Of a stretch of 64,000 nucleotides of DNA, positions 1 through 8,754 are shown piece after piece (position 1 is the stretch's first letter; each line of letters opens with the position of its first letter). Both the position numbers and the translations under genes were made by a program. Location of the stretch: assembly GCF_009498275.1 (NCBI RefSeq), contig NZ_CP045643.1, positions 8,494,001 to 8,558,000 on the forward strand, in the 5' to 3' direction. Below the pieces are notes generated by a model. It was not told the DNA's origin. It made no database searches and was given only the letters and a program-made list of their open reading frames with translations. This DNA is from Streptomyces fagopyri (lineage in GTDB: Bacteria > Actinomycetota > Actinomycetes > Streptomycetales > Streptomycetaceae).

Positions 1-739
1 ACGCCGGCTGGTCCGGGCCGCCCACGTGGGCCGACGGCGAAGAGCCGCCCCCGAGACACTCGGGACCCAGCTCCGCGAGCGCCACCTGTGCGGCCACCAT
101 GCGTTCCATGGCCGCTCCGATCGTCTCGGCGGAGGGCTGCCAGCAGTCCACGCCGGGGATGTGCTCCATCAGGACGCGCCGCTCGGCGGAACCGACGAGC
201 ACCGGGACCAGACCGGTGTCCACCCGCGCGAACGCGGAGATGGCGGCGGCCTCGTCGGCGGCGAAACGTGGCGTCGCCTTGAGCCAGACCGGGCCCCGCG
301 CCGTGGGAAGCCGGAACAGACCGGCGAGGTTCCACGTACGACGCTGCTCCACCGGACCGGTCACCGGCCGACCCGCCGCGGCCAGCGTCTCCTCGGCCCA
401 GCCGAACAGCTCGCGCAGACCGTCCGCCCGTGCCCAGGGTGACCGGAAGACCTCGTCGGCGCCGAACAGGTGCGGTTCGACGGTCCGTTGCCTCGAGAGG
501 GTGCCGGGCGCCGGGCGTCCCAACGCCTCGACGTGATAGGTCACATGGCCGTCCCGGCCGCCTTCGCCCCCGTCCACGTCCAGCAGCCGCAGCACCAGCA
601 CGGGAACGCCGAGCAGCTTCTCCAACCGGTCGACGACCGGAGCCGCTTCGGACCACCAGGGGATGTCCACCGGGAACGGCCCGACGCCGCCCAGCAGTTC
701 GTCACCCGCACTCACCCACGCACTCACCGTTCTCGTCAC
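1..739 (-). CDS. Phosphotransferase-like protein, N-terminal part only
   Basis: About 246 codons are visible; the gene reads leftward and leaves the window. I place the start at the GTG at 739; another in-frame GTG lies at 727. The sequence looks like the aminoglycoside/choline-kinase-like phosphotransferases common in actinomycetes: VWLKATPRF near residue 155 fits the ATP-binding lysine strand and MEHIPGVDCW near residue 195 fits the hinge. The catalytic HxD loop would lie outside the window, so activity cannot be judged. No clear ribosome site precedes the GTG, but CACACT lies about 10 nt upstream, so a leaderless transcript is possible. The family is inferred from fold-like motifs only, and the substrate is unknown. 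Confidence 0.6.
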   Translation of the reverse strand, partial: MTRTVSAWVSAGDELLGGVGPFPVDIPWWSEAAPVVDRLEKLLGVPVLVLRLLDVDGGEGGRDGHVTYHVEALGRPAPGTLSRQRTVEPHLFGADEVFRSPWARADGLRELFGWAEETLAAAGRPVTGPVEQRRTWNLAGLFRLPTARGPVWLKATPRFAADEAAAISAFARVDTGLVPVLVGSAERRVLMEHIPGVDCWQPSAETIGAAMERMVAAQVALAELGPECLGGGSSPSAHVGGPDQPA

Positions 740-1253
740 GGCGACAGTGTGGGCGAGCCGGGCGGCTCCGGCGAGCGAATATCGAGCCGGTTCCGCAGTT
801 GCCGGAGGGGGAGCGGAACCGATGGCCGCGGCCCGTCACCGCAGGTCCGAACTTCCCCCGTCGGACGTACATCGGGCACTCCGCTCCCCCTCCTTCCCCC
901 GTCCCCCTCGGGCCCGGTGGTCTCTTCCGGCCTCCGGCGCGGCCCGCCGCGGGTCCTGCCCGTGGCCGCGCGTCCGGAGGCCGTTCGTCACCCGCCGCCG
1001 CGCGAGCGGGTCCCGGCCGCGGGCCGGCGCGTCACCGACGAGCCGGCCCACCCGCTCACGTACGGACTTCCGGGCCGGAGCGCCCCCCGCGCGCCCCGGA
1101 CCGAAACCTTCTTCCCGCGCCGGGTCCGCGCCCCGGTCGCGGTCGCACAGGACGTCACCGGTGCACCGGTCCCCGCGGGGGAGCCGCTGCCGGATCGCGA
1201 CGCACCGGCCTGGAGACGATGTCCGTCCGGGCAGGGAAGCTTCCGCACGGTCC
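740..1253. other. Gene-free stretch
   Basis: No open frame here has Streptomyces-like codon bias or a recognisable domain. The only structure I see is an 8-bp inverted repeat (1021-1028 with 1042-1049, 13-nt loop). It could end transcription of the leftward gene that stops at 1254, although it lies about 200 nt beyond that stop. Confidence 0.5.
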
Positions 1254-2252
1254 TCAGCCCTCCCCGCCGGACTCGGTGAAGACGAGCGGCTCCAGGAGCC
1301 GCCGGTCCGCCGCCCGGTAGCCGGGACACACCACGAAGGCGACGGGGCGACCCGCTTCGCAGGAGAGCCAGAGAGCGTGCTCCCGGGGGTCGGCCACGGT
1401 GGCGGGCTCCACCGAGAAGTCGAAACGGCTGGCGTAGCCGCTCTCGTTCATGGCCCGGGACAGGTTCGTGGCCTCCGCGCCGACCCGTTCCAACAGCCGC
1501 TGGTGCTGCTGGTCGAGCCCCACCCGCCCGGTGTCGGTCGTGATGCGGGTCAGTTCGTCGAGATCCGGATCGCCCACCCCGTCGCGACCCTCCGGGCCGA
1601 AGAGCGCCAGGCACAGCCGTCGGATCAACTCGGCCTGACGGCGTACGACATCACGGGGGCGTTCCGCCGCCAGCCGGGGCTGGACCAGGTCGGGCATGCG
1701 CTGTGTGTACAACGCCCTGAGCCGGTCCGCCAGTTCGTAGTGGACGAGGAAGTCCTCCCGGGTGAGGTCCGTGCGCTCCTCCACCTGGGCGACCCGCACC
1801 AGATCCAGTACCTCGCCCAACTCGTCGAGGAGGCGACGGGTGTCGGCGACGGTGCTCTCCAGGGCCAGCGTCCGCTCGTCCACCTGATCATGACGGGTCG
1901 TCAGCTCCGTGAGACGTTCGCCGAGCGGGCGGAACCCCGCCAGGGTGTCCCGCAGCCGGGTGTCGAACCCCCGCATCCGGCGCTCCACCCGGTCGGCCCA
2001 CTCGCCCATCTCGGACCGTGTCTGCGCACGTACGGCGGCCCGTTCCGTGACCGCGTCCGCCTCCAGTTTCCGCAGCCGCGTCTCCAGCGCGTCCAGCGTG
2101 TCCAGCCGGACGGCCAGTTGCTTCCATTCGGACTGCGGGATCAGGAAGGCCGTCTCCTCCTCCACGAGGCGCGGCCCGCCGACGGCCGCACGGCCGGCGG
2201 ACCCGTCCCGGCCGTCCTGCGGGGGTTCGGCCTTGTGTCGGCTGAAGAACAC
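1254..2252 (-). CDS. Coiled-coil protein paired with an Hsp70-like chaperone
   Basis: Conserved-looking hypothetical protein of about 332 residues. I chose the GTG at 2252 because GAGGGAGG lies just upstream; an in-frame ATG at 2279 is the alternative. Residues from about 35 to 160 are charged and heptad-like (many L, E and R, as in LDTLDALETRLRKLEAD), which predicts a long coiled coil. A more globular C-terminal half follows, ending ESGGEG. No signal peptide or membrane segment is seen. It starts 29 nt after the stop of the Hsp70-like gene on the same strand, so the two are probably co-transcribed. A role as partner or exchange factor for the chaperone is inference from position only. Confidence 0.7.
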   Translation of the reverse strand: MFFSRHKAEPPQDGRDGSAGRAAVGGPRLVEEETAFLIPQSEWKQLAVRLDTLDALETRLRKLEADAVTERAAVRAQTRSEMGEWADRVERRMRGFDTRLRDTLAGFRPLGERLTELTTRHDQVDERTLALESTVADTRRLLDELGEVLDLVRVAQVEERTDLTREDFLVHYELADRLRALYTQRMPDLVQPRLAAERPRDVVRRQAELIRRLCLALFGPEGRDGVGDPDLDELTRITTDTGRVGLDQQHQRLLERVGAEATNLSRAMNESGYASRFDFSVEPATVADPREHALWLSCEAGRPVAFVVCPGYRAADRRLLEPLVFTESGGEG

Positions 2253-2281
2253 GGTTCCTCCCTCGGGGTGTCCGGCCATGG

Positions 2282-4075
2282 CTACATCCGGTCGAAGTCG
2301 ACGGAGACCCGGCTGGTCTCCTCGGTGGCCGGGTCGAACACCTCGACCCGGAGTTCACTGGCGCCGAAGTAGAACAGCAGCATCACGGCGCGCTCGCGCA
2401 GCGGCCTGCCTACGGTGCCGCTCAGGTCGACGGTCAGCCGGCCGATCTCCTCGCACCCGTCCTCGTCGACATACCGGGGATCGGGCTCGGCCGTGCGGTA
2501 CAGGTCCACGTCCAGCTGGCGCTGCTCCTCGCGGACCGGCACGATCCGGAAGGGATAGGCGTCCTTCACCCGTACGCCGTCCATGCGGCGCACCGCGATG
2601 CCGAAACGGCCGACGCACAGCACATCACCCTCGTCGTCGCGGTACATGCGCACGGTGGGGTCCACGCCCTCCTCGAAGGGCTTGGCCGTCTCGAACCCGT
2701 AGGTGTACTTGGCCTGCCGGGAGACGAACACGTCCGGCCGGTAGGCGAAGTGGACGGCGCCCTCCAGGACCGCCAGGGCCGGATCTGGCGGGACCACGAT
2801 ACGATGCCGCCCGCCGAAGCGGACGCGCATCCGTTCGCGCAGCCAGTCGGACCGCGCGAACCCGCCCACCAGGAGCAGGGTCTCGGGCCCGGAGGCGGTG
2901 CCGCCGGTCCGCGCGATGGTGGCCAGCTGCTCGGCGACCTTGTCCAGGATGCCGTCCACCGTCTCGTCGAGCAGTCCCTCCACCTCGTCGGGCGAAAGGA
3001 CGATCTGTCGGGGCAGGCCGCCGGCGTCGCCGGTCAGCCGCGCCCGGACCGGTTCGTCGAGGAGGTTCCACACGACGGCCGGAACCTCGATGCGCACCGG
3101 ATCCAGCACGTGCGCGACCGAGGAGGCGTCCTGCTCGACCTCCACCGTGCGTTTGGCGTGCTCCCACTGCCGGGACATCCTCAACAGCTCGGCCGGGTGG
3201 TCCCGTTCGATGCGTTTCAGGACCGCGGGCCCGAACCGCTCGCCGAGCGTCGTGTCGCGGAACGCCTGGTTCACGTACTCGGAACCGAGGTGTCCACCGG
3301 TGGCGAGGCCGATCTCGCGCAGCGCGATCGGCTCTCCGGCCCCGCTGTCCGACTCGTAGGCGGTGATGTCGACGGTGCCGCCGCCGCAGTCGATCACCAC
3401 GAACCGGAACCCGTCGAGATGCAGGGGCAGCCGGGCGGTTTCCGACGTGGCCGCGTCCGCGTCCGTCATCCGCAGATAGCAGTAGAGCGCGGCGGCCTCG
3501 GGTTCGATGGCCAGCAGCAGGCGCTCCGGATCGTCGGGGAACCCCGCGTCGACCGCCGCCCGCCGCATCACGGCCTTGCCCTCGTCGTCCCAGATCGCGG
3601 GGACCGTGATGCACCAGCGGACCTCGCGCTCCGCGTACTTCATCCCCCTGATCTCCGCCATCGCCAGCTCGCGGATCTCCTTCAGGTAGGCGGTGGTCAG
3701 TTCCCGCACCCGGCCCCGGTCGTCGAGGTCGACGAAGCCGCCCACCGTCGGCATGTCCGACATCGTGCCGCCGCTCTGCCACGCCGTCTTGAAGGCGTAG
3801 GCGTAGCCGAGCCCGTCGGACTCCCCCTTGGCGAGGGCGTCGGCCCACAGGCGGTGGGCACGGTGGCCCCAGGCGACCGTCTCGCCACCGGCGGACAGCA
3901 GGATCGCGGTCAGGTTCTTCGGGTAGTCCAGCTGACGGCCGGGGAACCGCGTGAAGAACTGCACCCTCCTGGTGCGCGGATCGTCGTTCGGCGGTGTCCT
4001 CACCGCCCAGGCGAAGCCGGTGCCATGGGTGCCGAAGTCGACCGCCGCCACCACCTTGGGACCGTCCGCACCCAT
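2282..4075 (-). CDS. Hsp70-family (HSPA12-like) ATPase
   Basis: About 597 residues starting at the ATG at 4075. Actin/Hsp70 ATPase signatures are in order: phosphate-1 loop AAVDFGTHGTGFAW (about residues 9-22), the ITVPAIWDDEGK segment, phosphate-2 loop VIDCGGGTVDITAYE (about 230) and adenosine motif LLLVGGFARSDWL (about 400). It lacks the C-terminal substrate domain and EEVD tail of DnaK and has no neighbouring grpE or dnaJ. The motifs and length fit the HSPA12-like branch rather than DnaK. It is divergent from the HTH-TPR gene across an intergenic region with a 9-bp-arm inverted repeat, and upstream of the coiled-coil gene. Clients are unknown. Confidence 0.85.
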   Translation of the reverse strand: MGADGPKVVAAVDFGTHGTGFAWAVRTPPNDDPRTRRVQFFTRFPGRQLDYPKNLTAILLSAGGETVAWGHRAHRLWADALAKGESDGLGYAYAFKTAWQSGGTMSDMPTVGGFVDLDDRGRVRELTTAYLKEIRELAMAEIRGMKYAEREVRWCITVPAIWDDEGKAVMRRAAVDAGFPDDPERLLLAIEPEAAALYCYLRMTDADAATSETARLPLHLDGFRFVVIDCGGGTVDITAYESDSGAGEPIALREIGLATGGHLGSEYVNQAFRDTTLGERFGPAVLKRIERDHPAELLRMSRQWEHAKRTVEVEQDASSVAHVLDPVRIEVPAVVWNLLDEPVRARLTGDAGGLPRQIVLSPDEVEGLLDETVDGILDKVAEQLATIARTGGTASGPETLLLVGGFARSDWLRERMRVRFGGRHRIVVPPDPALAVLEGAVHFAYRPDVFVSRQAKYTYGFETAKPFEEGVDPTVRMYRDDEGDVLCVGRFGIAVRRMDGVRVKDAYPFRIVPVREEQRQLDVDLYRTAEPDPRYVDEDGCEEIGRLTVDLSGTVGRPLRERAVMLLFYFGASELRVEVFDPATEETSRVSVDFDRM

Positions 4076-4171
4076 GCCCGAGGCTCCTGTCTGCCGGTGT
4101 CCGCGCGCTTGCTCCCTGTAAGCTCGCCCCACACAGACTGGTGGGTTTCAGCGCCAACGCGGAGCGGTCGG

Positions 4172-4197
4172 CTGTTGCCAACGCGATCTGGCAACAG
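4172..4197. promoter_or_regulatory. Operator-like inverted repeat between the Hsp70 and regulator genes
   Basis: Perfect 9-bp arms, CTGTTGCCA (4172-4180) and TGGCAACAG (4189-4197), are separated by 8 nt. The site lies between the divergent starts at 4075 and about 4230. GCCAACGCG occurs at 4153-4161 and again at 4178-4186, so part of the site is also directly repeated. A binding site for the adjacent HTH protein is the simplest reading; this is inference. Confidence 0.6.
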
Positions 4198-4229
4198 GTG
4201 GCAGGGCGCGAGCCGTTGGAGGGATCACG

Positions 4230-6008
4230 ATCGAGGAGAACGCGTTCGGCGCGGAACTGCGCCGGCGTCGGACGGCGGCCGGGAAGTCGCTCGGCGAGCT
4301 GGCCGAAGAGGTGCACTGCAGCCGCAGTTTCCTGAGCCGGATCGAGACGGGCCAGCGACGCGTGACACGCGAACTCGCGCAGCTCTGCGACGAGCGCCTG
4401 GACGCCAAGGGCGCACTGCTCGCCCTCGTTCCCGACCCTTCCTTCGAGCGCATCTCGAAGACCGTCGGCGCCGGTTCGCGCGAGCGGACCGGAAAACTGG
4501 TGAAGTCGCCACCAGGACAGGGAAGTCCGGTCGTGGCCCGGCGCCGGGACGAGTTCGACCGCCTGCTCAGACGCGGTGACCTCAGCCACGCCACCGGGGA
4601 CATGCGGGAGGCGGAGCGCCTCTACCGGGCGGCGTACGCGAGTGCCGAGGGCGATCCCTCGGCGCAGGCGGAGGCCGTGATCAGAATGGCCCGCCGCTGG
4701 TCGGATCCCGGACAGGTCGACCACGAACTGCTGCAACGGATCAGGGAGAGTCTGGCCGCGCTGGCGCAGGACGCGGGAGTGGAGGCGGCCGGGCTGCGTC
4801 TGCGGCTCAACGCGCACCTGGCGAAGAAGCTGTCCATGGCCGTCAGCGAGGACACCGCGGCGGGCCGGGCGGGTCCTGAGCAGGGAGCGCGGCTGGCCCG
4901 CGGCACGCTGCGCCGGCTGCCGGTGGACGCCAAGGACGACGAGGTGCGCTGCGAGGTGCTCACCGAATGCCGCTGGGGCCTGTACGACTTCGTCCCCGCC
5001 GACGAGTCCCTGTCGCTCTCCGAACGGCTGCGTGACGCGGCGGCGGGACACGACTCCGGGTACTTCCGCGGTGAGGCGCTGATGGCCCTCGCCATCGATC
5101 AGTTGCGTGTCGGCAAGGTCTACAGCGCGCTGGCCACGGCGAACCAGTACCGCAAGCACGCCGCGGACACCCGCAGCACCCTCGCCGTCTGGCAGCAGCG
5201 GACCCTGGACGCCCTGCTCGACCTGTGGCACGGCCGGTTCGACCGGGCGGCCGGCTGGATCTTCGGCGAGTCGCTGACGTTCGTCGAGCGATTATCCGCC
5301 GATCTGGCCGTCCCCGCCGACAACCTCCAGCAGACCCGCCTCGGGCAGGCCTACTGGCTGCTGCGGGAACAGGGCAGGATGGCCGACCTGTTCGCCTCCG
5401 GTCTCGCCGACACCGTCGAGCGGCACGGGTACTTCCCGGTCTGGCGGGCCGGCCTGGCGCTCGCGCTCTGTGAGACCGGCCGGTACGCCGAAGGGGCGGA
5501 CCGGCTCGTGGGCTTCGCGCACGACACCGCCGACTTCACCCGGTTCCCGCCCTCGGGGTGGGCGGTGCCCACGCTCGTCCTGCTCGCCGAGGTGAGCGCC
5601 GCGCTCGACGCGCAGGGCGGATTCGAGACCGAACTGCGCGAGGTCGTGCCGGGACTGCGCGACCGCCTGGCCGCCCACGACGGAGAGCAGATCGCCCTCG
5701 CGGGCTGGCCCACCGTGCTGGTCGGCCCGACCGCGCGGGCCCGTGGTCTGCTCGCGCTGGCCGCGGGGGAACCGGACGCCGCGCTCGCCGACTTCCACGT
5801 GGCGGCCGAGCCGGTCCGCTCCTCCCAGCCCCAACTGGCCCGTCTGAGACTGGCCCGTGCCCGCGCGCTGCGCAGAACGGGCCGTCCCGGCACCGCCGCC
5901 CACGCCTCCCGGCTCCTGCGGGAAGCGCTGCGTGTGGCCCAGGACTACGGGATGGCGGCGCTCGCGGCGGAGTGCGGGGCCCTGCTGGACTCCACGGCCG
6001 ACGCCTGA
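4230..6008 (+). CDS. XRE-type HTH regulator with TPR-like repeats, non-canonical start
   Basis: The reading frame is open from 4122 but has no ATG, GTG or TTG before the GTG at 4311, and 4311 would cut off the first helices of the HTH. The strong ribosome site GGAGGG (4218-4223) lies 6 nt before an ATC codon at 4230, giving the expected N-terminus IEENAFGAELRRRR; the codons before it are ATC ACG. I therefore place the start at 4230 with low certainty about the codon. The HTH spans about residues 8-65 (SLGELAEEVHCSRSFLSRIE). The rest is helical and TPR-like, ending ALLDSTADA. It contains a TTA leucine codon at 5292-5294, the only in-frame TTA I found in the window, so translation may depend on the bldA tRNA. 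Confidence 0.75.
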   Translation: MEENAFGAELRRRRTAAGKSLGELAEEVHCSRSFLSRIETGQRRVTRELAQLCDERLDAKGALLALVPDPSFERISKTVGAGSRERTGKLVKSPPGQGSPVVARRRDEFDRLLRRGDLSHATGDMREAERLYRAAYASAEGDPSAQAEAVIRMARRWSDPGQVDHELLQRIRESLAALAQDAGVEAAGLRLRLNAHLAKKLSMAVSEDTAAGRAGPEQGARLARGTLRRLPVDAKDDEVRCEVLTECRWGLYDFVPADESLSLSERLRDAAAGHDSGYFRGEALMALAIDQLRVGKVYSALATANQYRKHAADTRSTLAVWQQRTLDALLDLWHGRFDRAAGWIFGESLTFVERLSADLAVPADNLQQTRLGQAYWLLREQGRMADLFASGLADTVERHGYFPVWRAGLALALCETGRYAEGADRLVGFAHDTADFTRFPPSGWAVPTLVLLAEVSAALDAQGGFETELREVVPGLRDRLAAHDGEQIALAGWPTVLVGPTARARGLLALAAGEPDAALADFHVAAEPVRSSQPQLARLRLARARALRRTGRPGTAAHASRLLREALRVAQDYGMAALAAECGALLDSTADA

Positions 6009-6251
6009 GGGCCGCTGCCACGGCCGGAAGCCATGTGCGCGGTTCCGGCCGGCACGGGCGCGAGCCGTGGCCGGCGCCCCGACGCGTGTCCGGGCGCCGA
6101 CCGGGCCGGCAACCGCCCGTCGGCGGTGGGACGCCTCGACCCGGCCGAGGGGCAGCGGGCGTTGCGGGAGCCGGCGCGGGCGACGTTCGCCCCGTCAGGA
6201 CGTCCCGCGGGTTCCCCGTCGTCCCAGGGGGGAGGGGCCCGGCTCTCCGCA

Positions 6252-6296
6252 CCGGCCGGAAGCCCGGGTACGGGACGTACCCGGGCTTCCGGCCGG
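6252..6296. terminator. Bidirectional terminator hairpin
   Basis: A perfect 20-bp inverted repeat (6252-6271 with 6277-6296) encloses a 5-nt loop. It lies between the convergent HTH-TPR gene (ends 6008) and methyltransferase gene (ends 6387), where it can stop transcription from both sides. The remainder of the 378-nt gap shows nothing else. Confidence 0.8.
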
Positions 6297-6386
6297 CACG
6301 CGGGCGGCGAACACCGGACGCTGTTCCACGACCGTCGAAGACCGGTGAAGACCGTCGAAGACAGGTGAACGCCGCCCGCGGCGGGG

Positions 6387-7220
6387 CTAGGGCTTGCGGG
6401 CCACCGCCCCGTACATCGCGATGTCCTCGTCGCGGATCGGCTCGGTCGACGTGCCGTCCGGGTGCCACTTGTGGACCTGGACGATGCCGGGTTCGACGAG
6501 TTCGAGGCCCTCGAAGAACTCCTCCGCCTCCGTGTGCGTCCGCAGGCGCATCGGCATGTCGCGGGCCGCGTACTCGCGGGCGACGCGGGCCACCTCCCGC
6601 GGGGCGAACTCGGCGGTGCCTATGGACATCGCCAGGTAGCTGCCCGAGGGAAGCGGGTCGAGCAGACGCCGGACGATACCGACCGCGTCGGCCTCGTCCA
6701 GCACGAAGTGGACGATCGCGATGACGGTGAGGGCGACGGGCTGGGTGAGGTCGAGGGTGTCACGCAGCTCCTGCGCGCCCAGGATCGTCGCCGGATCGAG
6801 CATGTCGGCCTCGACGTACGCCGTCCTGCCCTCGGGCGTGCTGGACAGCAGACCCTGCGAGAGGGTCAGCACGATGGGATCGTTGTCGACGTACACGACC
6901 CGTGAGTCGGGGGCCACCGACTGGGCGATCTCGTGGAGGTTGGGCGAGGTGGGGATGCCGGTGCCGACGTCCAGGAACTGGCGTACCCCCGCCTCCTCGG
7001 CGAGATAGGCCACCGCGCGGTTCATCCAGTCGCGGTTGGCCTTCATGTGGATCGGCAGCGCGGGCCACTCCCGCGCCATGGCGTCGCCCGCCTCCTGGTC
7101 GGCGGGGTAGAAGTCCTTGCCGCCCAGGATGTAGTCGTAGATGCGCGCGGAGTGTGCGCTCTCGGTGTCGATACGGTCGGCCGGCCATCCGTTGTCGGGC
7201 AACGCCGCCCCTCCCATCAA
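6387..7220 (-). CDS. SAM-dependent methyltransferase, DUF574 family
   Basis: 277 residues. The start region runs [29 protein letters not shown], whose [11 protein letters not shown](D/N)xY element is the hallmark of the DUF574 (Methyltransf_19) family of Streptomyces. The SAM-binding loop [19 protein letters not shown] lies near residue 87, followed by the acidic strand [11 protein letters not shown]. Length is typical. These proteins often sit near DUF397/XRE pairs, as here (the DUF397 gene starts 355 nt upstream on the same strand). The methyl acceptor is not known for the family, so only the general reaction can be assigned. Two adjacent Met codons begin the protein; either could be used. 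Confidence 0.9.
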   Translation of the reverse strand: MMGGAALPDNGWPADRIDTESAHSARIYDYILGGKDFYPADQEAGDAMAREWPALPIHMKANRDWMNRAVAYLAEEAGVRQFLDVGTGIPTSPNLHEIAQSVAPDSRVVYVDNDPIVLTLSQGLLSSTPEGRTAYVEADMLDPATILGAQELRDTLDLTQPVALTVIAIVHFVLDEADAVGIVRRLLDPLPSGSYLAMSIGTAEFAPREVARVAREYAARDMPMRLRTHTEAEEFFEGLELVEPGIVQVHKWHPDGTSTEPIRDEDIAMYGAVARKP

Positions 7221-7293
7221 GTCGTCGGTTCACAGCGGGTGTTGCGTACGGTGAGTGAGCGGGACACACAGGCATAGCAAGTGGACAAGGTTG

Positions 7294-7575
7294 TCAGAGA
7301 AGGAAGTCGGCCGCCCCCGCCTTGACGCCGGCCAGGAAGCTCGTCATCTCATGGGGCGTGAAGACCAGCGCGGGCCCGTCGGGATCGGTGGACTGACGCA
7401 GCGCGATCCGCCCGTCGAGCAGCTTCTTCGCCTCGACGCAGGCACCGCCCGCGTCGTCGCTCCACGGCTTGGACCAGCCCTGGGCGCCGAGTTCCCGGGA
7501 GGGCATGCCATTGCGGACGGAAGGGTCCCCCACGTGGTGGTGCCCTATGGGGGACTTGCCTATGTGGTGGTGCAC
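7294..7575 (-). CDS. DUF397 small regulatory protein
   Basis: 93 residues. The C-terminal 60 residues match the DUF397 pattern: W near the start, GGACVEAK, a central RQSTDPDGPALVFTPHEMTSFLAGVKAG and an end FLL. The GTG at 7575 directly abuts the stop of the XRE gene (TGA at 7576-7578), so the pair is translationally coupled. The first 23 residues are His-rich (HHHIGKSPIGHHH) and not part of the usual domain; an internal ATG at 7506 (MPSRELGAQ) is an alternative start. DUF397 proteins are usually paired with DUF5753 XRE regulators and are thought to modulate them, in arrangements likened to toxin-antitoxin pairs. Confidence 0.88.
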   Translation of the reverse strand: MHHHIGKSPIGHHHVGDPSVRNGMPSRELGAQGWSKPWSDDAGGACVEAKKLLDGRIALRQSTDPDGPALVFTPHEMTSFLAGVKAGAADFLL

Positions 7576-8451
7576 TCATAGCTCCTTGCGAATCGAGCCG
7601 AGAAGGGCCTCGGTCTTCGTGGCGGGCGTCGACTGGGCGCCCAGCCGGTCCAGTGCCTCGCGGTAGACCAGGACGTCGTCCACCTTGTCGAGATAGACGG
7701 CGCCGACCAGACCGCTCGAGTACACGATGTCCGGCAACTCGCGCGCCCTGAACCGGAAGAGGTGGAACGCGCCGGCGCGCATGGCCGGGTGCGGGCCGTT
7801 CCTGAACGGCATGATCTGCAGGGTGACGTGGGGGAGCGCGTTCACCGCGATCAGATGGTCGATCTGGGCGCGCATCACCTCGGGGCCGCCGACCGGCCAT
7901 CGCAGCACGGTCTCGTCCATCACGACCCAGACGCGCGGCGGTGCCGGCCGGGTCAGCAGTTCCTGGCGGCGCATGCGCAGCGCGACCCGCCGCTCGGTCG
8001 CCTCCGCCGGGGTGTGCGGGTTGCCCGCGCCGAGCAGGGCGCGCGCGTATGCCTCCGTCTGCAGCAGTCCGTGGACGAACTCCGCCTCGTACGCCCGGAT
8101 CTGGAGCGCGGCCTGCTCCAGGCTCAGATACGCGGCGAACCAGTCCGGCAGCACGTCGCGGTACGTGTGCCACCAGCCACGCTTGTTCGCCTCGCGCACC
8201 GACTTCAGGAAGGTGTCGATCTCCTGCCGGTCCGTCACGCCGTAGGTCTGCAGCAGCTTCTCGGCGTCCGCGAGCCGCAGTCGGGCCACCTTGGCCGCTT
8301 CCATCCGGCGGATGGTGGAGTGACTGACACCGATCGCCTCACCGGCCTGCTCGTACGTCAGACCGGCCCCGGTACGGAGTTCCTCGAGCTGTCTGCCGAG
8401 GATCATGCGCAGGACCGAAGGCGCGCCACCCCAGTCGGATTCCGTGGACAC
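7576..8451 (-). CDS. XRE-family HTH regulator with DUF5753 domain
   Basis: 291 residues. The N-terminal HTH (about 13-70) contains LRTGAGLTYEQAGEAIGVS then STIRRMEAAK. The rest is the DUF5753 domain: AYLSLEQAALQIRAYEAEFVHGLLQTEAYARALL, ending in the VYSSGLVGAVYLDK region, length typical. It is followed without a gap by its DUF397 partner and is divergent from the ATPase gene at 8755. This is the common Streptomyces trio of XRE, DUF397 and kinase-fold ATPase seen near abaA/whiJ-type loci, which often influences development or antibiotic production. The ligand and DNA site are unknown; a 12-bp palindrome in the divergent promoter (8567-8578) is a candidate site. Confidence 0.92.
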   Translation of the reverse strand: MSTESDWGGAPSVLRMILGRQLEELRTGAGLTYEQAGEAIGVSHSTIRRMEAAKVARLRLADAEKLLQTYGVTDRQEIDTFLKSVREANKRGWWHTYRDVLPDWFAAYLSLEQAALQIRAYEAEFVHGLLQTEAYARALLGAGNPHTPAEATERRVALRMRRQELLTRPAPPRVWVVMDETVLRWPVGGPEVMRAQIDHLIAVNALPHVTLQIMPFRNGPHPAMRAGAFHLFRFRARELPDIVYSSGLVGAVYLDKVDDVLVYREALDRLGAQSTPATKTEALLGSIRKEL

Positions 8452-8565
8452 GCCTTACCCCCTCACAGCGGGCTTCGAGGTCGCAGTCTGTCACGATCAT
8501 CCGTCGACGTGGGAAGCATGCACCTGGCACTCTGCAAATTTCAACTTGTCGGTTGCGAGGTGCTG

Positions 8566-8593
8566 TTGGCAGCTGCCACAGTGGTCCTATCGT
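8566..8593 (+). promoter_or_regulatory. Promoter with overlapping 12-bp palindrome
   Basis: TTGGCA (8566-8571), 16 nt, then TATCGT (8588-8593) form a credible housekeeping-type promoter reading toward the ATPase gene at 8755. The -35 overlaps the perfect palindrome TGGCAGCTGCCA (8567-8578), so a regulator bound there would compete with polymerase. This is the only signal I see in the 303-nt gap between 8451 and 8755. Confidence 0.5.
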
Positions 8594-8754
8594 CCCTGGC
8601 ACGGTCAAGGGAGAGGCAGCGCAGCCCACTTGGGGGAGACGGGGCTGAGGCAGGACTCCCTGCGCGACGAGGCGGACGCGTCTCGTGGCGTTACCGGGCC
8701 TTCGGGGCGGCACTGGCACCGCCTGCGGTGCAGGCAGACGAAAGGCGAACGGCG

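Noticed and set aside
2625..5231. A long leftward frame of over 800 codons spanning the Hsp70 and HTH-TPR genes
   Set aside because: It is the shadow of two well-supported genes in other frames and has no family resemblance.
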